A DNA stretch of 64,000 nucleotides from DASQZK01 sp963763215. GTDB taxonomy: Bacteria > Bacteroidota > Bacteroidia > Bacteroidales > GCA-2748055. Under the pieces are notes generated by a model. That model did no database searches and was not told the origin of the DNA. It saw only the letters and a program-made list of their open reading frames with translations. How positions within the stretch are numbered: position 1 is the stretch's first letter; the number at the start of each line of letters is the position of its first letter. Shown in pieces: positions 29,114 through 37,554 of the stretch. A program made the translations under genes and the position numbers. The stretch covers positions 100,743 through 164,742 of the forward strand of contig CAVXNX010000006.1 in the NCBI GenBank assembly GCA_963763215.1, written 5' to 3'.

Positions 29114-29383
29114 ATCTATTCGTGTTATTTAATTAACATAAAACATTTTAAAAATACTCCGATTCTCCTATTTATTCAAAGTAATACAGGTGATATGCAT
29201 TAGATATAAAGCCGATATAGACGACAGCTGCGACGTTTCCATGTCTGTCAAAATATCGACATATATCGACGAAATACCCGGCATTGATTTTGCCTGACGA
29301 TCAATCCGTTGGATTCTCTCCGCAATGATTCGGTTATCTTCCGGCTTTTGTGAGCAGTTGGTCCGGCTGGTTTCAAATCCGGA
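29114..29383. other. Divergent intergenic region
   Basis: About 270 AT-rich bases separate the hexaheme gene and the GH10 promoter. No clear TAnnTTTG element is seen for the hexaheme gene. An inverted pair around CATATATCGACG/CGACATATATCG-like sequence (29257-29273) is visible as tandem ATATCGAC units. Confidence 0.45.
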
Positions 29384-29414
29384 CTTGAAATCTTGCATTT
29401 TCGGGTTATCTTTG
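29384..29414 (+). promoter_or_regulatory. Bacteroidetes-type promoter of the GH10 gene
   Basis: CTTG (29384-29387), close to the -33 box TTTG, is followed after 19 nt by TATCTTTG (29407-29414), a full -7 match. The ATG is 24 nt downstream. Confidence 0.65.
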
Positions 29415-29437
29415 GTCTATTCTCAAACCTAACGACG

Positions 29438-30580
29438 ATGTCTAAAACACGGATTTCCCCCAGATCTGGTCTGGTTTTCGCCGGATCGGCCATTGCCATT
29501 ACGATTCTCATCATTTCCGGATTCAGAGGGCCCTCGCAGGGCATGAAGCTCACTTCGCCGGTATCCCACCCGGAAGGGGATGACATCCGGTTATGCCAGG
29601 TTTACCGGGATTACTTTCCGGTGGGAACCGCCGTTTCGGTGAGGACCCTATCTGGTCCTGATACCCTCCTTCTGTTGAAGCATTTTAACAGTGTCACCCC
29701 CGAGAATGCCCTGAAGCCCGGACCCGTTCATCCGGAGATCGACCGGTATGATTGGCGCGGAGCCGACAGGATCGTGGATTTCGCCACACGGCACGGGATG
29801 AAAATTCACGGGCATGTGCTGGTGTGGCATGAGCAGGCCCCCGGTTGGCTCTTCAAATCGGGAGACGGAAAGGTTTCCCGGGATGAACTTCTCCGGCGAA
29901 TGAAAGACCATATCTTTACCGTTATGACGAGATATAAGGGCCGTATCGATGCATGGGATGTTGTGAATGAAGCGGTGGCTGACCAGGGACCGGAAATTTA
30001 CCGTCGTAATGAATGGTATGAGATCTGCGGAGAGGATTATGTCAGGCTGGCCTTTGAATATGCCCATCAGGCGGATCCTTCCGCCCGCCTGTTCTACAAT
30101 GATTATAACATTGTCCTCCCGGAGAAAAGAGAGCGGGCTTACCGGTTGCTGAAGAAACTCCTCGGGGAAGGTGTTCCGGTCACCGGTGTGGGAATCCAGG
30201 GGCACTGGTCCGTGTTCGAACCCTCAGAGCAGGAACTGGAGGAGGCCATCCGGCGATTTTCCTCTCTCGGCTTAGAGGTGCAGATCACCGAGCTTGACAT
30301 GTCGGTTTATAAGTGGGAGAAAGACCGCCGGGAAAAATATCCCGGTGAAGCAGACACTCTGACCGCCGGGATGGAAGCCGACCAGGTGGCTCAATATGGA
30401 ATGATTTTCCGTACACTGCGGGAAAACAAAGAAGCCGTAACCGGCGTGACCTTTTGGGGAATGACCGATCGGACCTCCTGGCTGAATCATTACCCGGTCA
30501 GGGGCCGAAAGAATTATCCCCTCCTTTTTGACCGGGAGGGGAAGCCCAAGAATGCTTTTTTTGAAGTGGTGAACTTCTGA
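29438..30580 (+). CDS. Endo-1,4-beta-xylanase, GH10
   Basis: This retaining xylanase of 380 residues cleaves internal bonds of xylan. It begins with a signal peptide or N-terminal anchor (LVFAGSAIAITILIISGF). The GH10 barrel shows TPENALKPGPVHPE, IHGHVLVWHEQAPGWLF, the acid/base E178 in DAWDVVNEA, and the nucleophile E285 in VQITELDMS, plus the terminal GVTFWGMTDRTSWL. The start ATG at 29438 is placed by its promoter and the signal. It stands alone, without SusC/D genes; the GH43 protein at 10-14 kb would act on its products. Confidence 0.95.
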   Translation: MSKTRISPRSGLVFAGSAIAITILIISGFRGPSQGMKLTSPVSHPEGDDIRLCQVYRDYFPVGTAVSVRTLSGPDTLLLLKHFNSVTPENALKPGPVHPEIDRYDWRGADRIVDFATRHGMKIHGHVLVWHEQAPGWLFKSGDGKVSRDELLRRMKDHIFTVMTRYKGRIDAWDVVNEAVADQGPEIYRRNEWYEICGEDYVRLAFEYAHQADPSARLFYNDYNIVLPEKRERAYRLLKKLLGEGVPVTGVGIQGHWSVFEPSEQELEEAIRRFSSLGLEVQITELDMSVYKWEKDRREKYPGEADTLTAGMEADQVAQYGMIFRTLRENKEAVTGVTFWGMTDRTSWLNHYPVRGRKNYPLLFDREGKPKNAFFEVVNF

Positions 30581-30635
30581 ACGTTTTTTAATCGTCAGGG
30601 TCACGGGTGATCATCGCCTGAAAAATCCCCGGAGC

Positions 30636-31079
30636 TTAGAACCTTCTCGTGGTCAGTATAATATCCGAATCGGGTTCCGGTGTCCCCGGATCCCTTTCAG
30701 CCGTGACAAAGATTTTTGTCGGTTTAACCGACGAGACGGTTTTAAAATCGGCTTTGAGCCTTTTGGAGAATAAACCCGAACCGCTGGTGATCTGTCCGAT
30801 ATTTTTGGTCTCCTGATTTTCGGACTCCATCCAAACGACGTACACATCCTTCGGAGGATGAAGATTCTGAGGAGGAGCCAGGTTCTCGATTTGAACGGAA
30901 ATCACGTAATTATCATTTTTATCCTGCTTCACCGATACCGATCCTTCGGCAGCCGGGACGACGGGTGAACTCAGGAAGGGTGCCTTCGTGGCGCATGACC
31001 CAAGAAAGAGCAGCATCAGGATGAGAGGGATCGCCGCCATGAAAGGGTGTGGCCGTTTAAGAGGGTTTTGTGTTTTCAT
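30636..31079 (-). CDS. Lipoprotein with anti-sigma-K (RskA) C-terminal-like domain
   Basis: This predicted lipoprotein has 147 residues; the signal (AAIPLILMLLFLGSC) ends in the lipobox FLGSC. The remaining 120 residues form a small beta-sandwich with NYVISVQIENLAPPQNL, DVYVVWMESENQETKNIGQI and TKIFVTAERDPGTPEPDSDIILTTRRF. The YVVW...GQI...F-V-T-A-E-x-x-P-G pattern resembles the periplasmic C-terminal domain of RskA anti-sigma factors, but the sigma-binding N-terminal domain is absent. Its role may be envelope sensing or structural; this is uncertain. Confidence 0.7.
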   Translation of the reverse strand: MKTQNPLKRPHPFMAAIPLILMLLFLGSCATKAPFLSSPVVPAAEGSVSVKQDKNDNYVISVQIENLAPPQNLHPPKDVYVVWMESENQETKNIGQITSGSGLFSKRLKADFKTVSSVKPTKIFVTAERDPGTPEPDSDIILTTRRF

Positions 31080-31978
31080 CTATAAGTTAGTGAATTTTTG
31101 GTGAAGATGTCTGAGTGAAATCATCGTTTATATATATAAACACTTATAAACCAAAAAGTTCACAGTTCAGGGGCGAAAAGTGTTGATGACAATGCCGGGT
31201 GGATGCAAAAAGAAATGGCCTGACCCCATTTTTCCACGACATTTTTCGTAAAGAACGGCAGGCATTGAAAGGCAGAAGGTGCACTGGCTTAGCGGGAGTT
31301 TTTACATGTCCGGGAGCTTCGAACCGTGTTTCATTCTCTCCCGGTTTGCCATTTTCCCTTTCATCAATGGTCATTCGGAAAGCCGGAATGGGGGGAAGTG
31401 AAACTCTGCGGTAATTCGGCCATGCAGGATGGTGGTGAATTTTACCGGTCAGGCGATGTCATGTATTGATTTTCTTAGACCTTTTTGATTAGACGTGAAG
31501 AAAATATGGTCACTGATCAATGATAAATCAAGGTTTATCAATACGAGTATGCTATTGATCCCAAGTGGTTTGTTAATAATTTGTTAATGACTTACTTTTA
31601 ATATGGTGCTTGGAAAAGTACCATTCGCCAGACAGGACATATTGAAACTAAAGGCGTTGATTGAGGAAAATGGAAAAACAGTCCTAACTCTCTCAATAAC
31701 AACATGATTAACTTTAGAAAATTCAATATTTACTGGGACTGACGTGACGGAAGTTTATATATCTCTAAGCTTGAGATATTCTAAAGCAATTTCACTCCTT
31801 CATAAAAATTCTTCAGAGGATATACAAGCCCAATCTTTCCCAAAAAGTAATATTCACTTAACGGAGGAATTATACTATGGATTTAACAAGTTATCATTTG
31901 CCGATTACTGAATAAGATTTCATCCTAAAATACTTCGATCCATCACCAAATTAAATGATATAAACAAATATTTTCACT
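31080..31978. other. Long non-coding boundary region before the polysaccharide locus
   Basis: Nearly 900 bases without a convincing gene. The first part resembles the GC-richer left side; from about 31450 the sequence becomes AT-rich like the locus that follows. It holds a perfect 16-bp palindrome at 31126-31141 and a 34-codon open frame at 31603-31707 with no recognisable features. It may be a long leader for the polysaccharide operon or remnants of insertions. Confidence 0.55.
31126..31141. promoter_or_regulatory. Perfect 16-bp AT-rich palindrome
   Basis: GTTTATATATATAAAC is perfectly self-complementary and lies about 50 nt upstream of the minus-strand lipoprotein start. It could be an operator or a promoter core. 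AT-rich palindromes also occur by chance. Confidence 0.35.
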
Positions 31979-32767
31979 ATGAAACCTTTCCTCGGACATC
32001 CTTTCTTCGTCTTTTTTCTTATGCTAATTTCCTGTTCAATGCTATTAAGTTCTTGTGTAATGCAACGCAATGTAGAATATTTACAGGATAAGAATGATTC
32101 TATTAAAACATTTGAAGAGGTCGTTTTGCCCGATTATAAGCTTAAGACCAATGATGAATTATATATTCAGATAAATAGTCTCGATGATGCATCAGCCAAT
32201 GTATTTTCCAGTGGTCGTGAATCTTCATATAATATAGGTACCATGCAGCCTTATGGCGCGTCCCTTATATCATATTCAGTGGATAAAGAAGGCTATCTAC
32301 TTTTGCCTGTTATAGGAAAGATTCAGGTCGAGGAAAAGACATTACCAGAAGTAAGTAGTATTTTACAGGATTCACTTAGCCATATTCTGAATCATCCGAT
32401 AATAACAGTAAAGCTTGTCAACAGGTATGTTTCGGTTTTGGGAGAAGTGAGAAGCCCGGGACATTTTGCGTTCGCACAGGATAAGATCTCCATATACGAC
32501 GCAATTAGTCTTGCAGGAGATATTACTGAATATGGAAATCGTGAAAATGTGATCCTTGTTCGTAACGAATTTGGGGAGAACAAACGAATCAATGTTGACC
32601 TGACTAGTTCAGATATTCTCGCCTCTACATATTATAATCTCAGACCAAATGATATAGTTTATGTTAAGCCTCTAAGTAAAAAGTTCTGGGGAATGAGACA
32701 ATTTCCATTTGATATTTTGCTTTCATCTTTAACAACTGGGTTATTAATTTATAGTGTATTTAAATAG
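31979..32767 (+). CDS. Wza-type polysaccharide export lipoprotein
   Basis: This outer-membrane polysaccharide export protein has 262 residues. The signal ends in the lipobox MLLSSC. A Poly_export domain (DYKLKTNDELYIQINSLD) follows, then SLBB-like strands (VDKEGYLLLPVIGKIQV, NRYVSVLGEVRSPGHFAFAQDKISIYDAISLAGDITEYGNRENVILVR) and a C-terminal hydrophobic helix (FPFDILLSSLTTGLLIYSVF). It is the first gene of the locus and is followed by Wzc after 179 nt. Together they form the export channel and its inner-membrane regulator for the polymer made by the genes downstream. Confidence 0.93.
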   Translation: MKPFLGHPFFVFFLMLISCSMLLSSCVMQRNVEYLQDKNDSIKTFEEVVLPDYKLKTNDELYIQINSLDDASANVFSSGRESSYNIGTMQPYGASLISYSVDKEGYLLLPVIGKIQVEEKTLPEVSSILQDSLSHILNHPIITVKLVNRYVSVLGEVRSPGHFAFAQDKISIYDAISLAGDITEYGNRENVILVRNEFGENKRINVDLTSSDILASTYYNLRPNDIVYVKPLSKKFWGMRQFPFDILLSSLTTGLLIYSVFK

Positions 32768-32946
32768 GTTGATGACCGTATTTAATAGTTAGATGTTGAG
32801 ATGTTAAAAGTTCTAAAAATTTGAATGAATTGTTAGATAAATAATTATATATTATAATGAAAATACTTCGGCAAGTCAGATACTTACGATTTTCTTTATT
32901 CGGAACTTATTATTTCAGAATATATGAATCTTAATATTAAACTTTT
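32768..32946. other. AT-rich spacer with heptad-like sequence
   Basis: At 32787-32812 the spacer contains heptad-like sequence (GTTAGAT, GTTGAGAT, GTTAAAA) resembling one arm of the inverted-repeat element at 36424-36536. No gene is seen. Confidence 0.35.
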
Positions 32947-35373
32947 ATGTCACAAAGAAGAAACATAAATGTCCAGGACGAAAATGATTTCAAAAAGGTA
33001 GTTGGATTATTCTTTAGGAATTTTAAGTTATTCACTATTAGTTTAATAATCGCAATTGCACTTGCATTTTTCATCAACCATTATTCAATTCCAGTTTATA
33101 AAATATCATCCTCAATTCTTATTAAAGAAAATAAAGCTCAACAAAGTAGTGGAGATGTTAATAATTTTCTCAATAGCAGTTTATTTGGAAATAATCAAAA
33201 TTTTCAGAATGAACTCTGGGTGTTGAAATCTTCGCCTGTTATGGAACAAACTGTAAGAGACTTGGATTTGTTGGTTAATTATTATGAAAAAAGTGACTTC
33301 AAGTACCAGGATGCGTATCAGAATATACCCTTCAGAGTGATTTTTATAAAGGACCATCCTCAACCGATCAATGTAAAATTTGAACTCACATTTTTGATTG
33401 ATGGATATTTCAACCTAAAGGCGAAATCAAAAGAAGCAGTCTTCTATAATTTTGAAACCGGACAGGCCGCAAAGATCAAGGACAGATGGTCGTTCAATAA
33501 AAATGGAATATTCGGTGAATTAATAGAAACCGACGACCTGGCATTTATTATCGAGGCTGATAGTAGCATCCACACACTTAAAGAAAGTATACAAACATAT
33601 GCATTTGAATTTAAAACAGTGACCCAATTGAAAAATGAACTCAAAAACATGCTGGAGTTTAATGTTGTGGATAAAATGGCAACAGTGATAGAAATTAGTA
33701 TAAAAATGGAATCTGTAAAAAAAGGGGAAGATATTGTCAATGAACTGATGGATGTTTATTCCTCTCAAAACCTGGAAAGAAAAAATCACATTGCCAGTAT
33801 TACAATTGATTATATTGAAAAACAACTGGATGAGATTTCTGATTCATTAAGCCAGACGGAAGATCATTTGCAAAGTTTCCGTTCGTCAAACCAGTTATTA
33901 AATGTGAAGGAACAGGCAAATGACATATCTCAACTGTATATGAATTTGCAAAATCAACTTGCAGAATTGGTTACCAGGAAGCAATATTATGATTATGTTG
34001 CCGACTATCTGGAAAAGAATAGTAATTTTTCAAATATGATTATTCCCTCCTCTCTTGGAATACAGGATCCTCTACTTAATAATCTTATGTCTGAGCTCAT
34101 TTCGGCACAGGCACAACGATCAAATCTTATCGAAAACAATCAGGAGAGAAATCCGCTTGTCCAAAAACTCGGTATCCAGATAGATAATGTTAAAGAGACG
34201 ATATTTGAAAACATTACAGAAGTGATTAAGACTACCAATATGGCAATTGAAGAAATGAATAAGAGGATAAGCAAAACCAAGGCAGAAATCAGCAGATTAC
34301 CTCAAACGCAACGTGAACTTGGAAGCATTGAACGCAAATATAGCCTTAATAATGCGATATATAATTACCTGCTCGAGAAGAGAGCCGAGGCTAAAATTAC
34401 AAAAGCTTCAAACCTGCCCGACAATTTAATAATCGAGCCTGCTGCTATGGTTGGTATGACACCCATTTCACCAAATAAGCGCATCAATTATATCATCGCT
34501 TTGATTTTTGGGATGGCTTTGCCATTCGGTTTTTTAACTTTGAAAAGCGCTCTTAATAATAAAATTGAAGGACAGGATGATATCGAACAATTGACATCAG
34601 AACCAATCTTGGGAAAAATTCTACATAATCGATATAAAACAGAGAATGTTATGTTTGAATTTCCTAAATCGGATATTGCGGAATCCTTTCGTGCCCTTCG
34701 GACTAATCTTGATTTCTATGTAAGGGGGGGGCATAAGAAAGTGGTGATGGTAACTTCGTGTTTCGAAAAGGAAGGTAAAACATTTGTTGCATTGAACCTT
34801 GCAATGAGTTACGCTCAATTAGGGCGTAAGACTATTCTAGTAGATTTTGATTTGCGCAAACCGAAGAAATATTTTAATAATGTGGAAAAATTTCATGACG
34901 GGCTAAGCTCCTACATGATCGATAAAATTAGCCTTGGTGATATTATTCATAAATCTCCTCATGAGAATCTGGATTATATAATGGCAGGAATTTTACCTCC
35001 CAATCCGGTGGAATTAATAGCCGATGATAAAACTGAAAAGCTTTTAGCCATCCTTAAGGATGTATATGATATTATTGTTTTGGATACTACTCCTTTGGCT
35101 CAGGTTACAGATGCTTACTTGTTGTTGAATCATTCAGAGTTAAAAATACTTGTGACCCGCCAAAATCTTACAATAAAGAAAGTATTCTCATTGATTGTCA
35201 AGGATCTGCAGCTTAAACGAGTTGATAATGTCTGTGTAGTCTTAAATGATAATAAAATATACGGCGATCAGTATGGATATGGTTATGGGTATAATGGTAA
35301 GGGAAAATCAGGGAAACAAATAAAACAGAGTGGCGCGAGAACGGCACAAGAAAATAAAATTAGAACCAGTTGA
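32947..35373 (+). CDS. Wzc-type polysaccharide co-polymerase with BY-kinase domain
   Basis: This intact 808-residue inner-membrane protein controls polysaccharide chain length and export. It has an N-terminal helix (LFTISLIIAIALAFFINHY), a Wzz domain, a long periplasmic coiled coil (about residues 280-470), the GNVR-like segment and a second helix (INYIIALIFGMALPFGFLTL). The cytoplasmic tyrosine kinase has a Walker A-type EKEGKT with K611, Walker A' ILVDFDLRKP and Walker B DIIVLDTTPL. The tail YGDQYGYGYGYNGKG is the tyrosine cluster that is autophosphorylated in this family. It works with the Wza protein just upstream. Confidence 0.95.
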   Translation: MSQRRNINVQDENDFKKVVGLFFRNFKLFTISLIIAIALAFFINHYSIPVYKISSSILIKENKAQQSSGDVNNFLNSSLFGNNQNFQNELWVLKSSPVMEQTVRDLDLLVNYYEKSDFKYQDAYQNIPFRVIFIKDHPQPINVKFELTFLIDGYFNLKAKSKEAVFYNFETGQAAKIKDRWSFNKNGIFGELIETDDLAFIIEADSSIHTLKESIQTYAFEFKTVTQLKNELKNMLEFNVVDKMATVIEISIKMESVKKGEDIVNELMDVYSSQNLERKNHIASITIDYIEKQLDEISDSLSQTEDHLQSFRSSNQLLNVKEQANDISQLYMNLQNQLAELVTRKQYYDYVADYLEKNSNFSNMIIPSSLGIQDPLLNNLMSELISAQAQRSNLIENNQERNPLVQKLGIQIDNVKETIFENITEVIKTTNMAIEEMNKRISKTKAEISRLPQTQRELGSIERKYSLNNAIYNYLLEKRAEAKITKASNLPDNLIIEPAAMVGMTPISPNKRINYIIALIFGMALPFGFLTLKSALNNKIEGQDDIEQLTSEPILGKILHNRYKTENVMFEFPKSDIAESFRALRTNLDFYVRGGHKKVVMVTSCFEKEGKTFVALNLAMSYAQLGRKTILVDFDLRKPKKYFNNVEKFHDGLSSYMIDKISLGDIIHKSPHENLDYIMAGILPPNPVELIADDKTEKLLAILKDVYDIIVLDTTPLAQVTDAYLLLNHSELKILVTRQNLTIKKVFSLIVKDLQLKRVDNVCVVLNDNKIYGDQYGYGYGYNGKGKSGKQIKQSGARTAQENKIRTS

Positions 35374-35538
35374 TATCGAATAAATGAGTATTTTGATCTG
35401 ATTAATTATTCTAAAATCTAATACCTGAATTAGTTTTCAAGTTACAGTTCAGAACGGTATCGAAAAAAACATAAAAACATTTGTAACCTGCATTTATAAA
35501 TAAGATCATCTTTCCTGTTTATAATATATGAATTCAAA
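35374..35538. other. Spacer between wzc-type and fdtA-type genes
   Basis: AT-rich, with a short dyad CTAAT...ATTAG followed by TTTT at about 35417-35438 that could be a weak terminator. No gene is seen. Confidence 0.35.
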
Positions 35539-35946
35539 ATGTCACAAAAAAATAAGGTTCAAATAATTAATCTCCCAAAAATTGAAGATGATCGCGGTAA
35601 TCTTTCATTTATTGAAGAAGAGAATCATATCCCATTTAAAATCAATCGGGTTTACTGGATTTATGATGTCCCAGGTGGTGAATTCAGAGGGAGCCATGCC
35701 TTTAAGAAATCTGAAGAATTCATCGTTTCCCTGTCAGGGAGCTTCGACGTCGTTTTGCATAATGGGAAAGAAGAAAAGAAATTTTCACTTAGTCGATCTT
35801 ATTACGGATTATATGTACCAAATGGGATCTTCCGGAGGCTGGAAAATTTCTCTACCAATTCGGTTGCACTGATCTTAACTTCAACTCTATTCGATGAAAG
35901 TGATTACATCAGGAACTTTAAAGAATTTTTGAATTACCTAAAATGA
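35539..35946 (+). CDS. FdtA/QdtA-type cupin sugar isomerase, variant active site
   Basis: This 135-residue cupin belongs to the dTDP-4-keto-6-deoxyglucose 3,4-isomerase (FdtA/QdtA, WxcM C-terminal-like) family. Family landmarks are DDRGNLSFIEE, INRVYWIYDVPGG, SFDVVLHNG and YYGLYVPNGIFRRLENFS. The active-site segment reads RGSHAFK: the first histidine (H53) is present but the second (expected at 55) is phenylalanine. In characterised FdtA both histidines of RGxHAH take part in proton transfer. So this copy may be inactive, have altered specificity, or work together with the canonical copy that overlaps its stop by four bases. Confidence 0.9.
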   Translation: MSQKNKVQIINLPKIEDDRGNLSFIEEENHIPFKINRVYWIYDVPGGEFRGSHAFKKSEEFIVSLSGSFDVVLHNGKEEKKFSLSRSYYGLYVPNGIFRRLENFSTNSVALILTSTLFDESDYIRNFKEFLNYLK

Positions 35947-36377
35947 TATTAAAAGCATCAATTTATAATTGTAGTATTCTTGAATTAAGCAAAATTCACA
36001 ACAGATCAGGTAGTATTACTGCAATTGAGGACAGATTCGATATTCCCTATGAAGTAAAACGCGTATACTATCTTTACGATGTTCCGGGTGGAGCCGAAAG
36101 AGGGGGCCATGCACACCAGGAATTGCAGCAGTTGGTCGTTGCCGCAAGTGGATGTTTCGATGTTATTTTAGATGATGGCAGAAATAAAAAAGTGGTTGAA
36201 CTGAACCGACCTTACTACGGATTACACATTGTGCCAGGAATATGGAGGGAAATTTGTAATTTCTCCTCCGGAGCGGTATGCCTTGTACTCGCATCCAGTA
36301 AATATGATGAAAATGATTATTTCAGGAATTATGATGATTTTTTACAGTTCAAACTTGGTTCAAAAAAAAGGAGCTGA
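35943..36377 (+). CDS. FdtA/QdtA-type cupin sugar 3,4-ketoisomerase, canonical
   Basis: This second cupin (144 residues) starts in a four-base overlap with the first, indicating coupled translation. It has the canonical RGGHAHQ motif (H56 and H58), plus RVYYLYDVPGG, CFDVILDDG and YYGLHIVPGIWREICNFS. It is expected to convert dTDP-4-keto-6-deoxyglucose to the 3-keto form, the substrate for the PLP aminotransferase at 37555. Whether the product is of the galacto (Fuc3N) or gluco (Qui3N) type cannot be told from this sequence. The dTDP-glucose pathway genes rmlA and rmlB are not in the window. Confidence 0.92.
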   Translation: MILKASIYNCSILELSKIHNRSGSITAIEDRFDIPYEVKRVYYLYDVPGGAERGGHAHQELQQLVVAASGCFDVILDDGRNKKVVELNRPYYGLHIVPGIWREICNFSSGAVCLVLASSKYDENDYFRNYDDFLQFKLGSKKRS

Positions 36378-36423
36378 CTACAGGTTGAATCTCATACTTG
36401 GTAACAATAGGTGGTAAAAGTAA

Positions 36424-36536
36424 GGAAGTCGGATGTCGGAAGTCAGACCTCCGACTGATTAAACGCAATATGATAGTAGCATTTAAAGAGAAAATAAGTG
36501 AGCTCAGCAGGTCACTTCTAACATCTAACTTCGGCT
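36424..36536. repeat. Intergenic inverted-repeat element with heptad arms
   Basis: The left arm (36424-36449) consists of degenerate 7-base units (AGTCGGA, TGTCGGA, AGTCAGA). The right arm (36512-36535) has units CTTCTAA, CATCTAA, CTTCGGC. The two arms are largely complementary when one is reversed, allowing G-U pairs, so the 113-bp region can fold into one long hairpin. A shorter perfect dyad AGTCGGA (36427-36433)/TCCGACT (36450-36456) is nested on the left. It looks like a dispersed MITE- or REP-like element. Confidence 0.6.
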
Positions 36537-36593
36537 TCATTAAGATATTCTTTAATTGTAATTAAAGTACTAATCCTTTTATAACCTAAAGCG

Positions 36594-37526
36594 ATGCTTA
36601 TTGATGTCCCCGTGAAAACTTACCGTCAGTATTTTCATACTGATCCACACCCTTATGTGTCAGAAAACTTCATTTCATTAAATAAGCATAAAGCCGATAG
36701 AATTGTGCGACTTATAGAAAATGATGAAAGGGTTTCAATTGGAATTATTGCCGGCATAAAAGATAATACTTTTTATTCGCCTTTCTCAGCGCCATTTGGT
36801 GGATTTCACTTTATAAGTAATGAAATAAGAACTGGTGAAATATCTGAATATATCGATGATTTAAGGACTTTTCTTATTGATCAAAAATTGCAAAAATTCA
36901 AACTTGTATTACCTCCGAATATGTATCATCATTCAATGAATGCAAAATTCGTTAATACATTCATACGGAGTGGATTTGAGATGGCATTGCCGGATATATC
37001 TAACTATATTGATCTGAAAACATTCGATGGTACGTGGGTAAAAAAGCGTGTGGCCGAACGATGTCAGTTTGCCGAAAGAAACAATCTTTCTTTCCATTAT
37101 CTTACGGATGATAAAATGAAAATGGATGCTTATGAGATTATTGTCATAAACCGAACACAGTTTGACCGTAAAATTTACATGACCTACAACGACTTGATGG
37201 ATGTCGATACGATAATGCCTGTTGATTTCTTTATGGTGAAAGACAGAACAGGAGAAAATGTCGGGTCTGCGGTTTGTTACCGTGGGCATGAATCTATTGT
37301 TCAAGCCATATTCTGGGGAGATACTCAGGTAGGAAGAAAATTGGGAACCATGGATTTTTTGGTAAAATATTTATTTAAGCATTATAAAGAACTTGGTTTT
37401 GATTTCATAGATATTGGTATTTCTACAGAGGATGGAATTCCAAATGAAGGATTAATACGTTTTAAGGAATCACATAATTGTACTTCCTGTTTAAAATTTT
37501 CCTTTTCACTTAATCTTCCTGAATAA
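36594..37526 (+). CDS. GNAT/FemAB-like N-acyltransferase of the polysaccharide locus
   Basis: This 310-residue protein has a double GNAT-like (FemAB/BioF2) organisation. The N-terminal half (SIGIIAGIKDNTFYSPFSAPFGGFHF, LVLPPNMY) precedes a C-terminal acetyltransferase-like half (VKDRTGENVGSAVCYRGHESIVQAIFWGDTQVGRKLGTMDFLVKYLFKHYKELGFDFIDIG). It sits between the FdtA-type isomerases and the FdtB-type aminotransferase. By context it could N-acylate the 3-amino sugar, a job done by unrelated FdtC/QdtC hexapeptide enzymes in other systems. This role is inference; the fold assignment is by eye. Confidence 0.62.
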   Translation: MLIDVPVKTYRQYFHTDPHPYVSENFISLNKHKADRIVRLIENDERVSIGIIAGIKDNTFYSPFSAPFGGFHFISNEIRTGEISEYIDDLRTFLIDQKLQKFKLVLPPNMYHHSMNAKFVNTFIRSGFEMALPDISNYIDLKTFDGTWVKKRVAERCQFAERNNLSFHYLTDDKMKMDAYEIIVINRTQFDRKIYMTYNDLMDVDTIMPVDFFMVKDRTGENVGSAVCYRGHESIVQAIFWGDTQVGRKLGTMDFLVKYLFKHYKELGFDFIDIGISTEDGIPNEGLIRFKESHNCTSCLKFSFSLNLPE

Positions 37527-37554
37527 CAAAATCTGAAATGAATTTAATCATGAT

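Noticed and set aside
31603..31707. 34-codon open frame in the 900-bp gap
   Set aside because: It starts with ATG and lies in frame without stops, but it has no recognisable motif and could be chance.
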